Shown here: one piece after another, positions 53,048 through 61,248 of the stretch
How the letters are laid out: every line of letters begins with the position of its first letter
Position numbering within the stretch: position 1 is the stretch's first letter
Notes under the pieces: generated by a model
Seen by the model: the letters and a program-made list of their open reading frames with translations, nothing else
What the model was told of the DNA's origin: nothing
The model's database searches: none
Position numbers and translations under genes: made by a program
DNA from: Nostoc sp. HK-01
GTDB lineage: Bacteria; Cyanobacteriota; Cyanobacteriia; Cyanobacteriales; Nostocaceae
Length of the DNA: 64,000 bases
Assembly: GCA_003990705.1 (NCBI GenBank)
Contig: AP018318.1
Span: 1,178,001 to 1,242,000, forward strand
Reading direction: 5' to 3'

Positions 53048-54157
53048 ATGAATCAGAATGTAATTGGTGTGGCTGTAGTCGGTACTGGATTTGGTCAAAA
53101 AGTGCATATTCCTGGGTTTATTGCGCACCCCAGAACTGAGGTAGTTGCTGTTTATCATCGGGATATTCATCAAGCTCAAGCCATTGCCAATGCTCATAAT
53201 ATTCCTCATGCTTGTAATAGTGTTGCAGATATTGTCAAACTCCCAAAAGTACAAGCAGTTAGTATATCAACACCACCATTTCTACACTATGAAATGGCAA
53301 AAACTGTGCTACAAGCAGGCAAACATTTATTATTAGAAAAACCGACAACTTTAAATGCAGACGAAGCCAAGGAGTTATATAATTTAGCAACAGTAAATAA
53401 GGTAACGGCGGTTGTTGATTTTGAATTTCGCTTTGTCCCAGGATGGCAATTCTTTGCAGAATTATTAACATCAGGTTATGTCGGCAACAAACGCTTAATT
53501 AAAATTGATTGGTTTGGTTCTTCTCGCGCTGATACTTCCCGCCCTTGGAATTGGTATTCTTCTCAAGAAAAAGGCGGTGGTGCATTAGGTTCGTTGGGTT
53601 CCCACGCCTTTGATTATATTTATTGGTTATTTGGGTCAGTCCGCCGATTAAGCGCTTATTTAAGTACAGCTATCCCCCATCGGATTGACCCTAGCAATGG
53701 TCAACTCAAGCCAGTGGAGACGGATGATAACTGTTTGCTATCCCTGGAATTAGCTGATGGAACACCTTGTCAACTGAATATTAGTGCTGTGGTTCATGCA
53801 CCAAGAACCCATTGGGTTGAAGTGTATGGCGATCGCGGTACTTTAGTATTAGGCAGCGAAAATCAAAAAGACTACATCCACGGTTTTCGCGTTTGGGGTT
53901 CTCAAGTAGGACAACCTTTAGCAGAAATTGAAATCCCACAGCAGTTAATGTTTACCCAAAACTTCACTGATGGCCGCATTTCTGCATTCATCAGGGTAGT
54001 AGACCAATGGTTGCAAGGAATTGACCAACAGCAGTCCATAGTTCCATCCTTGCGAGAAGGTGTTTATTCGCAATTGTTGATGGATTTATCTCATCAATCC
54101 CATCAAACAAGCAGTTGGGTTGATGTTCCTAGTTTGGATACTTATTTGGAAAATTGA
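53048..54157 (+). CDS. Gfo/Idh/MocA family NAD(P)-dependent oxidoreductase
   Basis: A 369-residue cytosolic dehydrogenase. The N-terminal Rossmann domain has GVAVVGTGFGQKVHIPGF (6-23). The family motif LLLEKPTTLNADEAKEL contains the conserved EKP lysine (near 98). The C-terminal alpha/beta domain has DFEFRFVPGWQFF and GGGALGSLGSHAFDYIYWLFG with the usual catalytic His region. Members oxidise or reduce sugars, inositols or related carbonyls; the substrate cannot be read. No sugar genes are adjacent. The following kinase gene begins after an 83-base gap containing a 13-bp inverted repeat. Confidence 0.88.
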   Translation: MNQNVIGVAVVGTGFGQKVHIPGFIAHPRTEVVAVYHRDIHQAQAIANAHNIPHACNSVADIVKLPKVQAVSISTPPFLHYEMAKTVLQAGKHLLLEKPTTLNADEAKELYNLATVNKVTAVVDFEFRFVPGWQFFAELLTSGYVGNKRLIKIDWFGSSRADTSRPWNWYSSQEKGGGALGSLGSHAFDYIYWLFGSVRRLSAYLSTAIPHRIDPSNGQLKPVETDDNCLLSLELADGTPCQLNISAVVHAPRTHWVEVYGDRGTLVLGSENQKDYIHGFRVWGSQVGQPLAEIEIPQQLMFTQNFTDGRISAFIRVVDQWLQGIDQQQSIVPSLREGVYSQLLMDLSHQSHQTSSWVDVPSLDTYLEN

Positions 54158-54199
54158 GACTAGGGAAGTAACACTTTTAGGTAGATCGCACCTACGCCC

Positions 54200-54239
54200 A
54201 CACTATGCTAATTTTCAGACAGAGCTATTAGCATAGTGT
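54200..54239 (+). promoter_or_regulatory. Perfect 13-bp inverted repeat abutting a start codon
   Basis: ACACTATGCTAAT (54200-54212) and ATTAGCATAGTGT (54227-54239) enclose a 14-base loop. The right arm ends one base before ATG at 54241, exactly where a ribosome-binding site would sit, and no Shine-Dalgarno sequence is visible. It is either an RNA hairpin that limits translation, a protein-binding operator, or a terminator of the oxidoreductase gene without a T-run. Confidence 0.6.
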
Positions 54240-54240
54240 T

Positions 54241-56202
54241 ATGCTGCTGCAAATTGCTAAGTCTATTTTCCGCCGTCGGCTAACAAGTGCGATCGCTTTT
54301 CCCAGCGTTCTGTTATTGTCATTTTCTGGGGTTTCCCTGTGGCAAGTCAACCGCCTACTTTCAGCATTGGAATGGGTAGATCATACAGATCAGGTCATTG
54401 CTCAGGCTTACCGCACCCATAAACTACTATTAGATGAGCAGACAGGCTCTCGCGGTTATATCCTCACAGGAAAGCCAGAATTTCTCGAACCTTATCAAGA
54501 AGCCAAGCCAATCACTGGCGCTGCTTTTCTAGAATTAAAACATTTAGTTGCAGATAATCCTCCCCAAGTTCAACGTGTGCAGCAATTAGAGGTGAATTAT
54601 CAAGAATGGAATCGTCTCATCTCGCAAGCAGTGAAACGTCGTCAGCAAGGAAATGTTGAACCTTTAACAGCTTTTGAGGTGCGTAAGCAGCAGATGGATG
54701 CAATGCGCCAGCAAATCGCGGCTTTTATTACTACAGAAGAACAATTACGTAACAAACGCAGCCGGACTGCTCGTCATACAGCGCAACAAGTCAGTGCAAC
54801 TAGCATTATTTTGGCATTGTTAATTGGGCTAATTCTTGCTTATTACATCCGACAACAAATCTTGAAAGTATCGCAAACTTATGAACAGGCCTTGAAAACT
54901 GCGATTGAGCAAACTAAAAATGCTCAACTTTCGGCTCAACGCTTGGCTGATTTGCATCAAATTGACCGCGCCATTTTATCGGCTCAACCTGATGCGACAA
55001 TTATTAGGGATGGTTTGTCAAGGTTGCGTCAACTGATAAATTGCCAACAAGCATTTTCTATTTTGTTTAATTTTGAGGACAATACAGCCGCGGTGCTTGC
55101 AGCTAATGGTGATGGCGAATTACAGCTAGTCGAAGGTAGTATCTGGCCAATTACCGATTTTACGCCTGTGGAAGTTCTTCAGACTACCCACATTTTTTCA
55201 GTACAGAACCAGCATCCGCCAATTGTCAAAAAATTACTAGCTACTGGATTAAATAGTTGCTTAATTATCCCCATGCAGGTGGAAGATAGTGTGATTGGTG
55301 AAATCATTTTAGCTAAAGCTGACGCAACAACCTTTAGTAGTGAAATTGTCGAAATTGCCAGTGAAGTTTCTGCACAATTAGCGATCGCCATTCAACAATC
55401 TCAACTCCGCCAACAACTCCAAAATTATGCCACAGAATTAGAGCAGCGAGTATCACAACGTACTGCCCAACTCCAAGAAGTTAATCAGGATTTAGAAGCT
55501 TTTAACTACTCCGTTTCTCACGATTTACGCGCTCCTCTACGGACTATGCAAGGTTTTGCTCAAGCTTTACTAGAAGATTACAGCAACCAACTAGATTCTT
55601 TTGGTCAAAGCTATCTCAACTATATTGCTGAGGGAGCGCTGCAAATGGATACCTTAATTACTGACTTGCTCAGTTACAGTCGTCTAGGTCGTATCCAAAT
55701 TCCCATTCAACCTGTTGACTTAAATACTGTAGTTAGAGAAGCGCTGAAACAATTAGACGCGCAAATCAAGGAACACCAAGCTCAAATTATTATTGACCAT
55801 GCTTTACCACAGGTCATGGCACATCGCTCTACCCTTGTGCAAGTCCTAACCAATTTATTGAACAACGCCATCAAGTTTGTCAAACCTGATGATTTACCTA
55901 TCGTGCATATCTGCTTTGAGGAATATATTCAGGAAAATATTACTTGGATCAAATTGTCTGTTGTTGATCATGGCATTGGGATTGCACCAGAACATCAAGA
56001 GCGAATTTTTCGGGTGTTTGAACGACTCCACGGTGTAGAAATCTATCCCGGTACAGGTATTGGATTGGCGATCGTGCGGAAAGCCTTAGAACGCATGAGT
56101 GGCTTGTGTGGAGTTCAATCCCAACTAGGTACAGGTAGTCGCTTCTGGATTGCTCTACCGAAAGCTGACAAGCTCCCAGATCTACCTGTGGAGTCAATCT
56201 AA
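54241..56202 (+). CDS. CHASE3-GAF sensor histidine kinase
   Basis: A 653-residue membrane kinase. A membrane segment at about 12-32 is followed by a periplasmic CHASE3-type helical domain (TGSRGYILTGKPEFLEPY, about 74-91) and a second segment near 188-207. A GAF domain spans about 235-385 (LHQIDRAILSAQPDATIIRDGL, ASEVSAQLAIAIQQSQL). The HisKA domain has H427 in NYSVSHDLRAPLRTMQGF, and the HATPase has NLLNNAIKF, DHGIGIA and GTGIGLAIV. The kinase core is of the phytochrome-like type that usually pairs with Rcp1-like regulators, one of which follows 276 bases downstream. Confidence 0.9.
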   Translation: MLLQIAKSIFRRRLTSAIAFPSVLLLSFSGVSLWQVNRLLSALEWVDHTDQVIAQAYRTHKLLLDEQTGSRGYILTGKPEFLEPYQEAKPITGAAFLELKHLVADNPPQVQRVQQLEVNYQEWNRLISQAVKRRQQGNVEPLTAFEVRKQQMDAMRQQIAAFITTEEQLRNKRSRTARHTAQQVSATSIILALLIGLILAYYIRQQILKVSQTYEQALKTAIEQTKNAQLSAQRLADLHQIDRAILSAQPDATIIRDGLSRLRQLINCQQAFSILFNFEDNTAAVLAANGDGELQLVEGSIWPITDFTPVEVLQTTHIFSVQNQHPPIVKKLLATGLNSCLIIPMQVEDSVIGEIILAKADATTFSSEIVEIASEVSAQLAIAIQQSQLRQQLQNYATELEQRVSQRTAQLQEVNQDLEAFNYSVSHDLRAPLRTMQGFAQALLEDYSNQLDSFGQSYLNYIAEGALQMDTLITDLLSYSRLGRIQIPIQPVDLNTVVREALKQLDAQIKEHQAQIIIDHALPQVMAHRSTLVQVLTNLLNNAIKFVKPDDLPIVHICFEEYIQENITWIKLSVVDHGIGIAPEHQERIFRVFERLHGVEIYPGTGIGLAIVRKALERMSGLCGVQSQLGTGSRFWIALPKADKLPDLPVESI

Positions 56203-56478
56203 AATCCAAAATTATTTGACCGCCAACACACCAAAGATAGTTAATGACTATCTCAGTAGAGGATTTTTTTGATGTAACTTCGATAACCCCTGCGGTAGAA
56301 GACAAAAACTCAAAAATTGCTCAGGATAATAATTAGGTAGTTTTTGGATGTTCTATCAACACACACAGCAGTTGATGAGGTTAAAAAGGAGTTATATGAG
56401 AAATCAACTAACAGTAAAGTTTAAATTAATACAGATAAATGACTTTAGGTTTAATTTGTCAAAAGTGACAACATCCCC

Positions 56479-56937
56479 ATGAATACTTTATCTATAGGGG
56501 AAACAATCTTATTAGTAGAAGACAATCCCCATGATATTTTGCTGGTGCAAAGAGCATTTCGCAAAGCTGGCATTACTAACCCACTACAAGTAGTTAACAA
56601 TGGCGATGCAGCTGTACTTTACCTTGCGGGAGAAGCTGCTTATAGCGATCGCCAGCTTTATCCATTACCTGCCTTAATTATGCTTGATTTAAAACTGCCG
56701 CGTCGTTCTGGCGCTGAAGTTTTGATGTGGTTAAGGCAGCAACCAGGCCTCAAACGTTTGCCAGTTGTCGTTTTGACTGCTTCTCAAGAATATACAGATG
56801 TGAATCGTCTGTATGATTTAGGTGCAAATGCTTACATGGTTAAACCTGTGGCTTTTGATGATTTAGTTGAAATTGTCAGGATTATTAACCAACATTGGAT
56901 GGTTTTTAACCAAAAACCAGAACTTGGTACTTCTTAA
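56479..56937 (+). CDS. Rcp1-like single-domain response regulator
   Basis: A 152-residue receiver-only protein. The acidic pocket is in ILLVEDNPHD (9-19), the phospho-acceptor is D70 in IMLDLKLP, T100 is in VVLTAS and the conserved lysine is K122 in MVKP. The residues between (RAFRKAGITNPLQVVNNGDAAVLYLAGE, YPLPALIM) are typical of Rcp1, the partner of phytochrome-type kinases. It lacks an output domain and probably passes phosphate on. It lies between the CHASE3-GAF kinase and the hybrid kinase, 21 bases before the latter. Confidence 0.9.
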   Translation: MNTLSIGETILLVEDNPHDILLVQRAFRKAGITNPLQVVNNGDAAVLYLAGEAAYSDRQLYPLPALIMLDLKLPRRSGAEVLMWLRQQPGLKRLPVVVLTASQEYTDVNRLYDLGANAYMVKPVAFDDLVEIVRIINQHWMVFNQKPELGTS

Positions 56938-56958
56938 ATAAATTAATTATTAAGTTCG

Positions 56959-59250
56959 ATGTTACGCATTCTCCTAATTGATGATAATCCCCACGATCGC
57001 TTGCTGGCAATTCATGCCTTAGAGCGAGAGTTTGTTAACTTGAAAATCCAGCAAATTGCTCGTCCGCAAGAGCTTGAGCAAGCATTGTCAGCGGGAGAAT
57101 TTGACTTAGTAATTACTGACTATGAATTGCGCTGGAGTAACGGTATAGAAGTACTTCGCAATATTAAAAGCCGCTATCCCGAAATCCCTGTGGTGATGTT
57201 TACTAACAGTGGCTCACAAGAAATTGCCGTAGAGGCAATGAAATCTGGTTTAGATGACTATGTCATCAAGTCTCCAAGTCATTATATGCGTTTACCTGTG
57301 GCGGTGCGTTTGGCACTCAAGCAAGCCGCAACACAAAATCAAATCACAGGGTTAGAAACGCGTTTTCAAACTTTACTCAATCAACTGAAAGTAGGAGTTT
57401 ACCGGATTACTGCCGATGGTATTGTCTTAGATGCTAACACTGCATTTTTACAACTTTTGGGTCTAGATTCTTTAACGGAAATTCCCCTAAATCAAACCTG
57501 GGAGTCTTATTTTGCATCAGAAGATGATGCGCGACTTTGGCAACAACTACGAACAGATGCAGGAATGCGAGAGCGTGAATTACTCTTGCATCGCCTTGAT
57601 GGTAGGGAAATTTGGGTACGGATTAGTCAAACTTTTACGAATAACGGCGATACAACAATTATTGATGGCATTATTGAAGATATTACTGAGCGCAAATATG
57701 CCGAAAAAGCGCTCCAGGAAAGTGAAGCCAGATTCAGATGGATATTTGAATCAAATGTCATTGGGATTTGTTTTTGGGATAGTGATGGCAATATTACAGC
57801 CGCTAATGATGCTTATTTACAGCTAGTAGGTTACACACGCGCAGACATGAAAACAAGAGGTTTGCGTTGGACAGATATCTCCGAGTCTGAATACAACGAG
57901 CAAGATTTACGGATTATTGAAGAATTGAAACAGTGTGGGATTTCAACTCCTGTAGAAAAGTATTACATTCACAAAGCAGGTTATCGTGTTCCTATTCTCA
58001 TCGGTTGTGCTTTTCGAGAAGGTTCTCAAACTGATGGTTTTACCTTTGTCGTTGACTTAACAGAACGTAAGCAAGCAGAACAAGAGCGAGAACAACTTTT
58101 GCAACGAGAACAAACAGCACGCCAAACAGCCGAAGCGGCGAACCGCATCAAAGATGAATTTCTCGCTATTTTATCTCATGAGTTGCGATCGCCACTGAAT
58201 CCGATTTTAGGATGGTCTAAGTTACTCACCACCCACAAATTAAGCGAAGCCAAAATATCAGAAGCTTTGGCAACTATTGAGCGCAATGCTAAATTACAAG
58301 CACAATTGATAGAAGACTTATTAGATATATCCCAAATTCTCCGGGGTAAACTCAGCCTCAATATTGCTTCTGTAAATTTGCAATCGGTCATTTCGGCGGC
58401 GTTAGAAACTGTACAGTTAGCAGCCCAAGCTAAAGCAATTGAAATTCAAACTACCTTATCACCAGATATTGGTGCTGTTTTGGGAGATCCTGTGCGTTTG
58501 CAACAAGTAGTGTGGAATTTGCTGTCTAATGCTGTGAAGTTTACCTCTTCTGGTGGTCGTGTAGAAGTCCGCTTAGAGGAAGTTGGCAGACAAGCGCAAA
58601 TTCAAGTCATTGATACAGGACAAGGAATTAGCCCAGAGTTTTTACCATTTGTATTTGATTATTTCCGCCAAGCCGATAGTCAAACTACTAGAAGATTTGG
58701 TGGTTTGGGATTGGGGCTGGCAATTGTCAAACATCTGGTAGAGTTACATGGCGGCGGAGTTTGGGCAGCCAGTCCAGGGGAAGGGCAAGGAGCTATCTTT
58801 ACTGTGAGAATACCCTTAATTAAAAGTCATACTCAACTATTTCAAAGTACTGAACAGTCTGATATATACCAAGAGTTAACAGGTATTCGCATCTTAGTTG
58901 TAGATGATGAAGTAGATTCGCGGGAAGTGGTGGCTTTTATGCTCAAAGAATGTGGTGCAGAAGTCATTGCCGTCCCGTCGGCGGCGGAAGCACTCTCGGC
59001 TTTTACCCAATTACAACCAGATGTCCTCGTCTTTGATATTGGAATGCCTGATGTTGATGGTTATATGCTCATACGGCAAATTAGAAGTCTGCCACCAGAA
59101 CAAGGCGGGCAAATTCCGGCGATCGCTCTCACAGCTTATGCGGGAGAATTAAACAAGCAACAAGCTCTATTAGCTGGTTTTCAACTGCACTCATCCAAGC
59201 CGATTGAGCCAACGGAGTTAGTGAAGCTGATTACTCAACTTGTTAAATAG
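56959..59250 (+). CDS. Hybrid histidine kinase (REC-PAS-PAS-HisKA-HATPase-REC)
   Basis: A 763-residue soluble kinase. The N-terminal receiver has D54 in VITDYELRW. Two PAS domains follow at about 128-250 and 258-375, each ending in a PAC segment (DITERKYAEKAL, VDLTERKQAEQE). The HisKA domain has H407 in SHELRSPLNPILGW, and the HATPase has NLLSNAVKF, DTGQGIS and GLGLGLAIV. A second receiver near 645-763 has VFDIGMPDVDG. The two receivers at opposite ends suggest that the protein takes phosphate from the upstream kinase or regulator and passes it on. It is the last gene of a three-gene signalling cluster. Confidence 0.9.
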   Translation: MLRILLIDDNPHDRLLAIHALEREFVNLKIQQIARPQELEQALSAGEFDLVITDYELRWSNGIEVLRNIKSRYPEIPVVMFTNSGSQEIAVEAMKSGLDDYVIKSPSHYMRLPVAVRLALKQAATQNQITGLETRFQTLLNQLKVGVYRITADGIVLDANTAFLQLLGLDSLTEIPLNQTWESYFASEDDARLWQQLRTDAGMRERELLLHRLDGREIWVRISQTFTNNGDTTIIDGIIEDITERKYAEKALQESEARFRWIFESNVIGICFWDSDGNITAANDAYLQLVGYTRADMKTRGLRWTDISESEYNEQDLRIIEELKQCGISTPVEKYYIHKAGYRVPILIGCAFREGSQTDGFTFVVDLTERKQAEQEREQLLQREQTARQTAEAANRIKDEFLAILSHELRSPLNPILGWSKLLTTHKLSEAKISEALATIERNAKLQAQLIEDLLDISQILRGKLSLNIASVNLQSVISAALETVQLAAQAKAIEIQTTLSPDIGAVLGDPVRLQQVVWNLLSNAVKFTSSGGRVEVRLEEVGRQAQIQVIDTGQGISPEFLPFVFDYFRQADSQTTRRFGGLGLGLAIVKHLVELHGGGVWAASPGEGQGAIFTVRIPLIKSHTQLFQSTEQSDIYQELTGIRILVVDDEVDSREVVAFMLKECGAEVIAVPSAAEALSAFTQLQPDVLVFDIGMPDVDGYMLIRQIRSLPPEQGGQIPAIALTAYAGELNKQQALLAGFQLHSSKPIEPTELVKLITQLVK

Positions 59251-59252
59251 TG

Positions 59253-59301
59253 GAAGGCAGAAGGCAGGAGGTAAGAGGCAGAAGGCAGGAGGTAGGAGAC
59301 A
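59253..59301. repeat. STRR heptamer tract (GAAGGCA/GGAGGTA)
   Basis: Seven period-7 units in the order GAAGGCA, GAAGGCA, GGAGGTA, AGAGGCA, GAAGGCA, GGAGGTA, GGAGACA begin right after the hybrid kinase stop codon. A higher-order 21-base period is visible. Confidence 0.8.
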
Positions 59302-59371
59302 ATTCTTCTTTTATTCAGCACTCAAAACTCATTCTTCCACCTGCGTCCTGCTCTCCGCACTCTTGCCTGAT

Positions 59372-59941
59372 TTAACGCGTATGAAATTCTACGGCTGTTT
59401 GTAAAATTTTAATGTCATAATTGCCGAAGAAATCGTGACCAAGCAAGCCAATACCTGCTTTGGATGCGATCGCTACTTCTACATTATTGGCGACAATGCC
59501 ACCCGCAGCCATAGACTTTATTTTGCCTGTAGGAAATTGTACTTGGTTACCATCGGCCGTTTGAGCATTCAGCGTACCTGTAGGTTTGATTTGCAATGAA
59601 TTCGCCATTGCTTGAGTAATCAAAGTTCCATTCGCACCTGTATCGACAACCATCTCAAAGGTTTTTTGGTTATTAAAGGTGACATCAATTACTGGAGTTC
59701 TCCCAAAGTGGCGTTTAATTGGTACGCGAAAAACTCTGCCTTCAGAAGCTGTCTTAGCTCTACTTGTCTCGTTGCAAAGCTTTGTTAACTCTACAGTCAT
59801 CCCAGAAGAAGTCACCATAAAACACGCGCTCGTATCTTCAGCTATTACCCGGTGTGCGAATGCTAAAAATGTCAGCGCTGGCATTACTGCAATCAACGCT
59901 AAGTTAATATGAGTAATTCCCCGCTGCCACGCACAGTTCAT
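59372..59941 (-). CDS. Retropepsin-like aspartic protease, membrane-anchored or secreted
   Basis: A 189-residue protein. A hydrophobic stretch at about 12-30 serves as signal or anchor. The protease domain (about 70-189) has the catalytic motif VVDTGANGTLI (98-108), a flap-like segment (AQTADGNQVQFPTGKI) and the closing LLGHDFFGNYDIKI (166-179). This is the clan AA, single-lobe form that dimerises, as in retroviral proteases and bacterial TIGR02281 proteins. Substrates are unknown. An N-terminal extension with two cysteines (SACFMV, KLCNET) precedes the domain. The gene is convergent with the hybrid kinase. Confidence 0.82.
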   Translation of the reverse strand: MNCAWQRGITHINLALIAVMPALTFLAFAHRVIAEDTSACFMVTSSGMTVELTKLCNETSRAKTASEGRVFRVPIKRHFGRTPVIDVTFNNQKTFEMVVDTGANGTLITQAMANSLQIKPTGTLNAQTADGNQVQFPTGKIKSMAAGGIVANNVEVAIASKAGIGLLGHDFFGNYDIKILQTAVEFHTR

Positions 59942-60185
59942 TTAATCCCGTTCTCCGATTTTTTATAAATACGAAAAATAAATTTTTTATGAAAAAATTA
60001 ATATTAATTTAATTGTTTCCTTGATTCTACTTATTTCTGAATTTCTTTCGACAAACAAGTTGTTTTTCAGAATTTATTCATCTGTAAAACACGAAATATG
60101 CACCTCATAAATCTATATTATCTAGATTAAGGAAATGCTAATTTAAAGATTAAGTAAAGAGTCAATGAAACTACTGAGGCTAGAT

Positions 60186-60968
60186 TTAAAGCGAGGAAAA
60201 ATAATTCATTAAGGTATGGATAGCAGTAGCGATCGCATTTTTCACAGCAACCTCTTTCTGTTCTAAAACTACCTTTTCATCCACAGTACGTTGCGCCACT
60301 ACACCGCAAACAGCCGCCGCCGCAAATTTATACACTCCTGCCATTTTGAACAGTGTGCCACATTCCATTTCATAGTTCAAAATATTCAACCGCCGATATT
60401 CTTCCGTGATACCACGGAGCGATCGCATTAAATCTGGATTTGCCGAATCAGCACGTTCCTGTCCTTCATAAAAAGTATCAACAGAAGCGGTAATACCCAA
60501 ATAATGCTCAAACTTTAATGCTTGTGCAGCCTGGACTAAAGCTACAGTCAAAAACGGATCAGCCGCCGCCGGATATTCTATAGGTGCAATGTCATTAGCT
60601 GCACCTTGACGACACAAAGCGGCACTACTAATTACAATACTACCGACAGGTATATGCGGTTGAATGGAGCCACAAGTCCCGATACGAATAATTTGCCGGA
60701 TTCCCACCTGTACCAATTCATTCACCACAATACTTAAAGAAGGCGCACCCATCCCACTAGTTGCAGATAAGATGGGGCGATTATTGGGTAAGTATCCTAG
60801 ATAACTATCAAGTCCGCGATTTTGCGACAACAAACGCACATCTTGTAAATAATTTTGGGCAATGAAATGAGCGCGATCGCGATCGCCCGATAATAAAGCA
60901 ATCGTGGGAGGCGATGCGCCTAAATCCTCTTGCCCAAAACCAATGTGATACAAGCGTTTGTTTGTCAT
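60186..60968 (-). CDS. Uridine phosphorylase-like nucleoside phosphorylase
   Basis: A 260-residue enzyme of the PNP/UDP phosphorylase family, which splits nucleosides with phosphate to free base and ribose-1-phosphate. Family features are PPTIALLSGDRDRAHFIAQNYL at the start, SATSGMGAPSLSIVVNELVQVGIRQIIRIGTCGSIQP (phosphate and ribose site), and NYEMECGTLFKMAG with the ribose-contacting glutamate. The substrate is probably uridine, by similarity; together with upp at 1.4-2.0 kb it could feed uracil into salvage. I start at MTNKRLYH (60968); an upstream ATG at 60983 is also possible. Confidence 0.85.
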   Translation of the reverse strand: MTNKRLYHIGFGQEDLGASPPTIALLSGDRDRAHFIAQNYLQDVRLLSQNRGLDSYLGYLPNNRPILSATSGMGAPSLSIVVNELVQVGIRQIIRIGTCGSIQPHIPVGSIVISSAALCRQGAANDIAPIEYPAAADPFLTVALVQAAQALKFEHYLGITASVDTFYEGQERADSANPDLMRSLRGITEEYRRLNILNYEMECGTLFKMAGVYKFAAAAVCGVVAQRTVDEKVVLEQKEVAVKNAIATAIHTLMNYFSSL

Positions 60969-61158
60969 ATCGTAACTTAGCACTCAAAAATTTTAGTTAA
61001 CTATATTGTGTAAAACATATTTCTCGGTTTATCCTGGATATTACTGTTAAAGTATCAAAATTTAGTTATTATTTGCCCATTATACGTGGAAAATACGTAA
61101 ATAATCTAGCAATTAACAGCCTGCTTGCCAAATTGCACCGAACTTCGTGAACAACAAG

Positions 61159-61187
61159 ATCCCCGACTTCTTGAAGAAGTCGGGGAT
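61159..61187. repeat. Dispersed palindrome upstream of the adhesin gene
   Basis: A 29-base palindrome with 14-bp arms and a single central base (ATCCCCGACTTCTT and its complement). The word is of a kind repeated through Nostoc-type genomes. It ends 61 bases before the adhesin start codon and would be a strong hairpin in its mRNA leader. Confidence 0.75.
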
Positions 61188-61248
61188 TTGAGCCTCTCAA
61201 AAAATAGAAAACTTCAAATATTTGCTTAATTACAAATTTATTCAGGGT

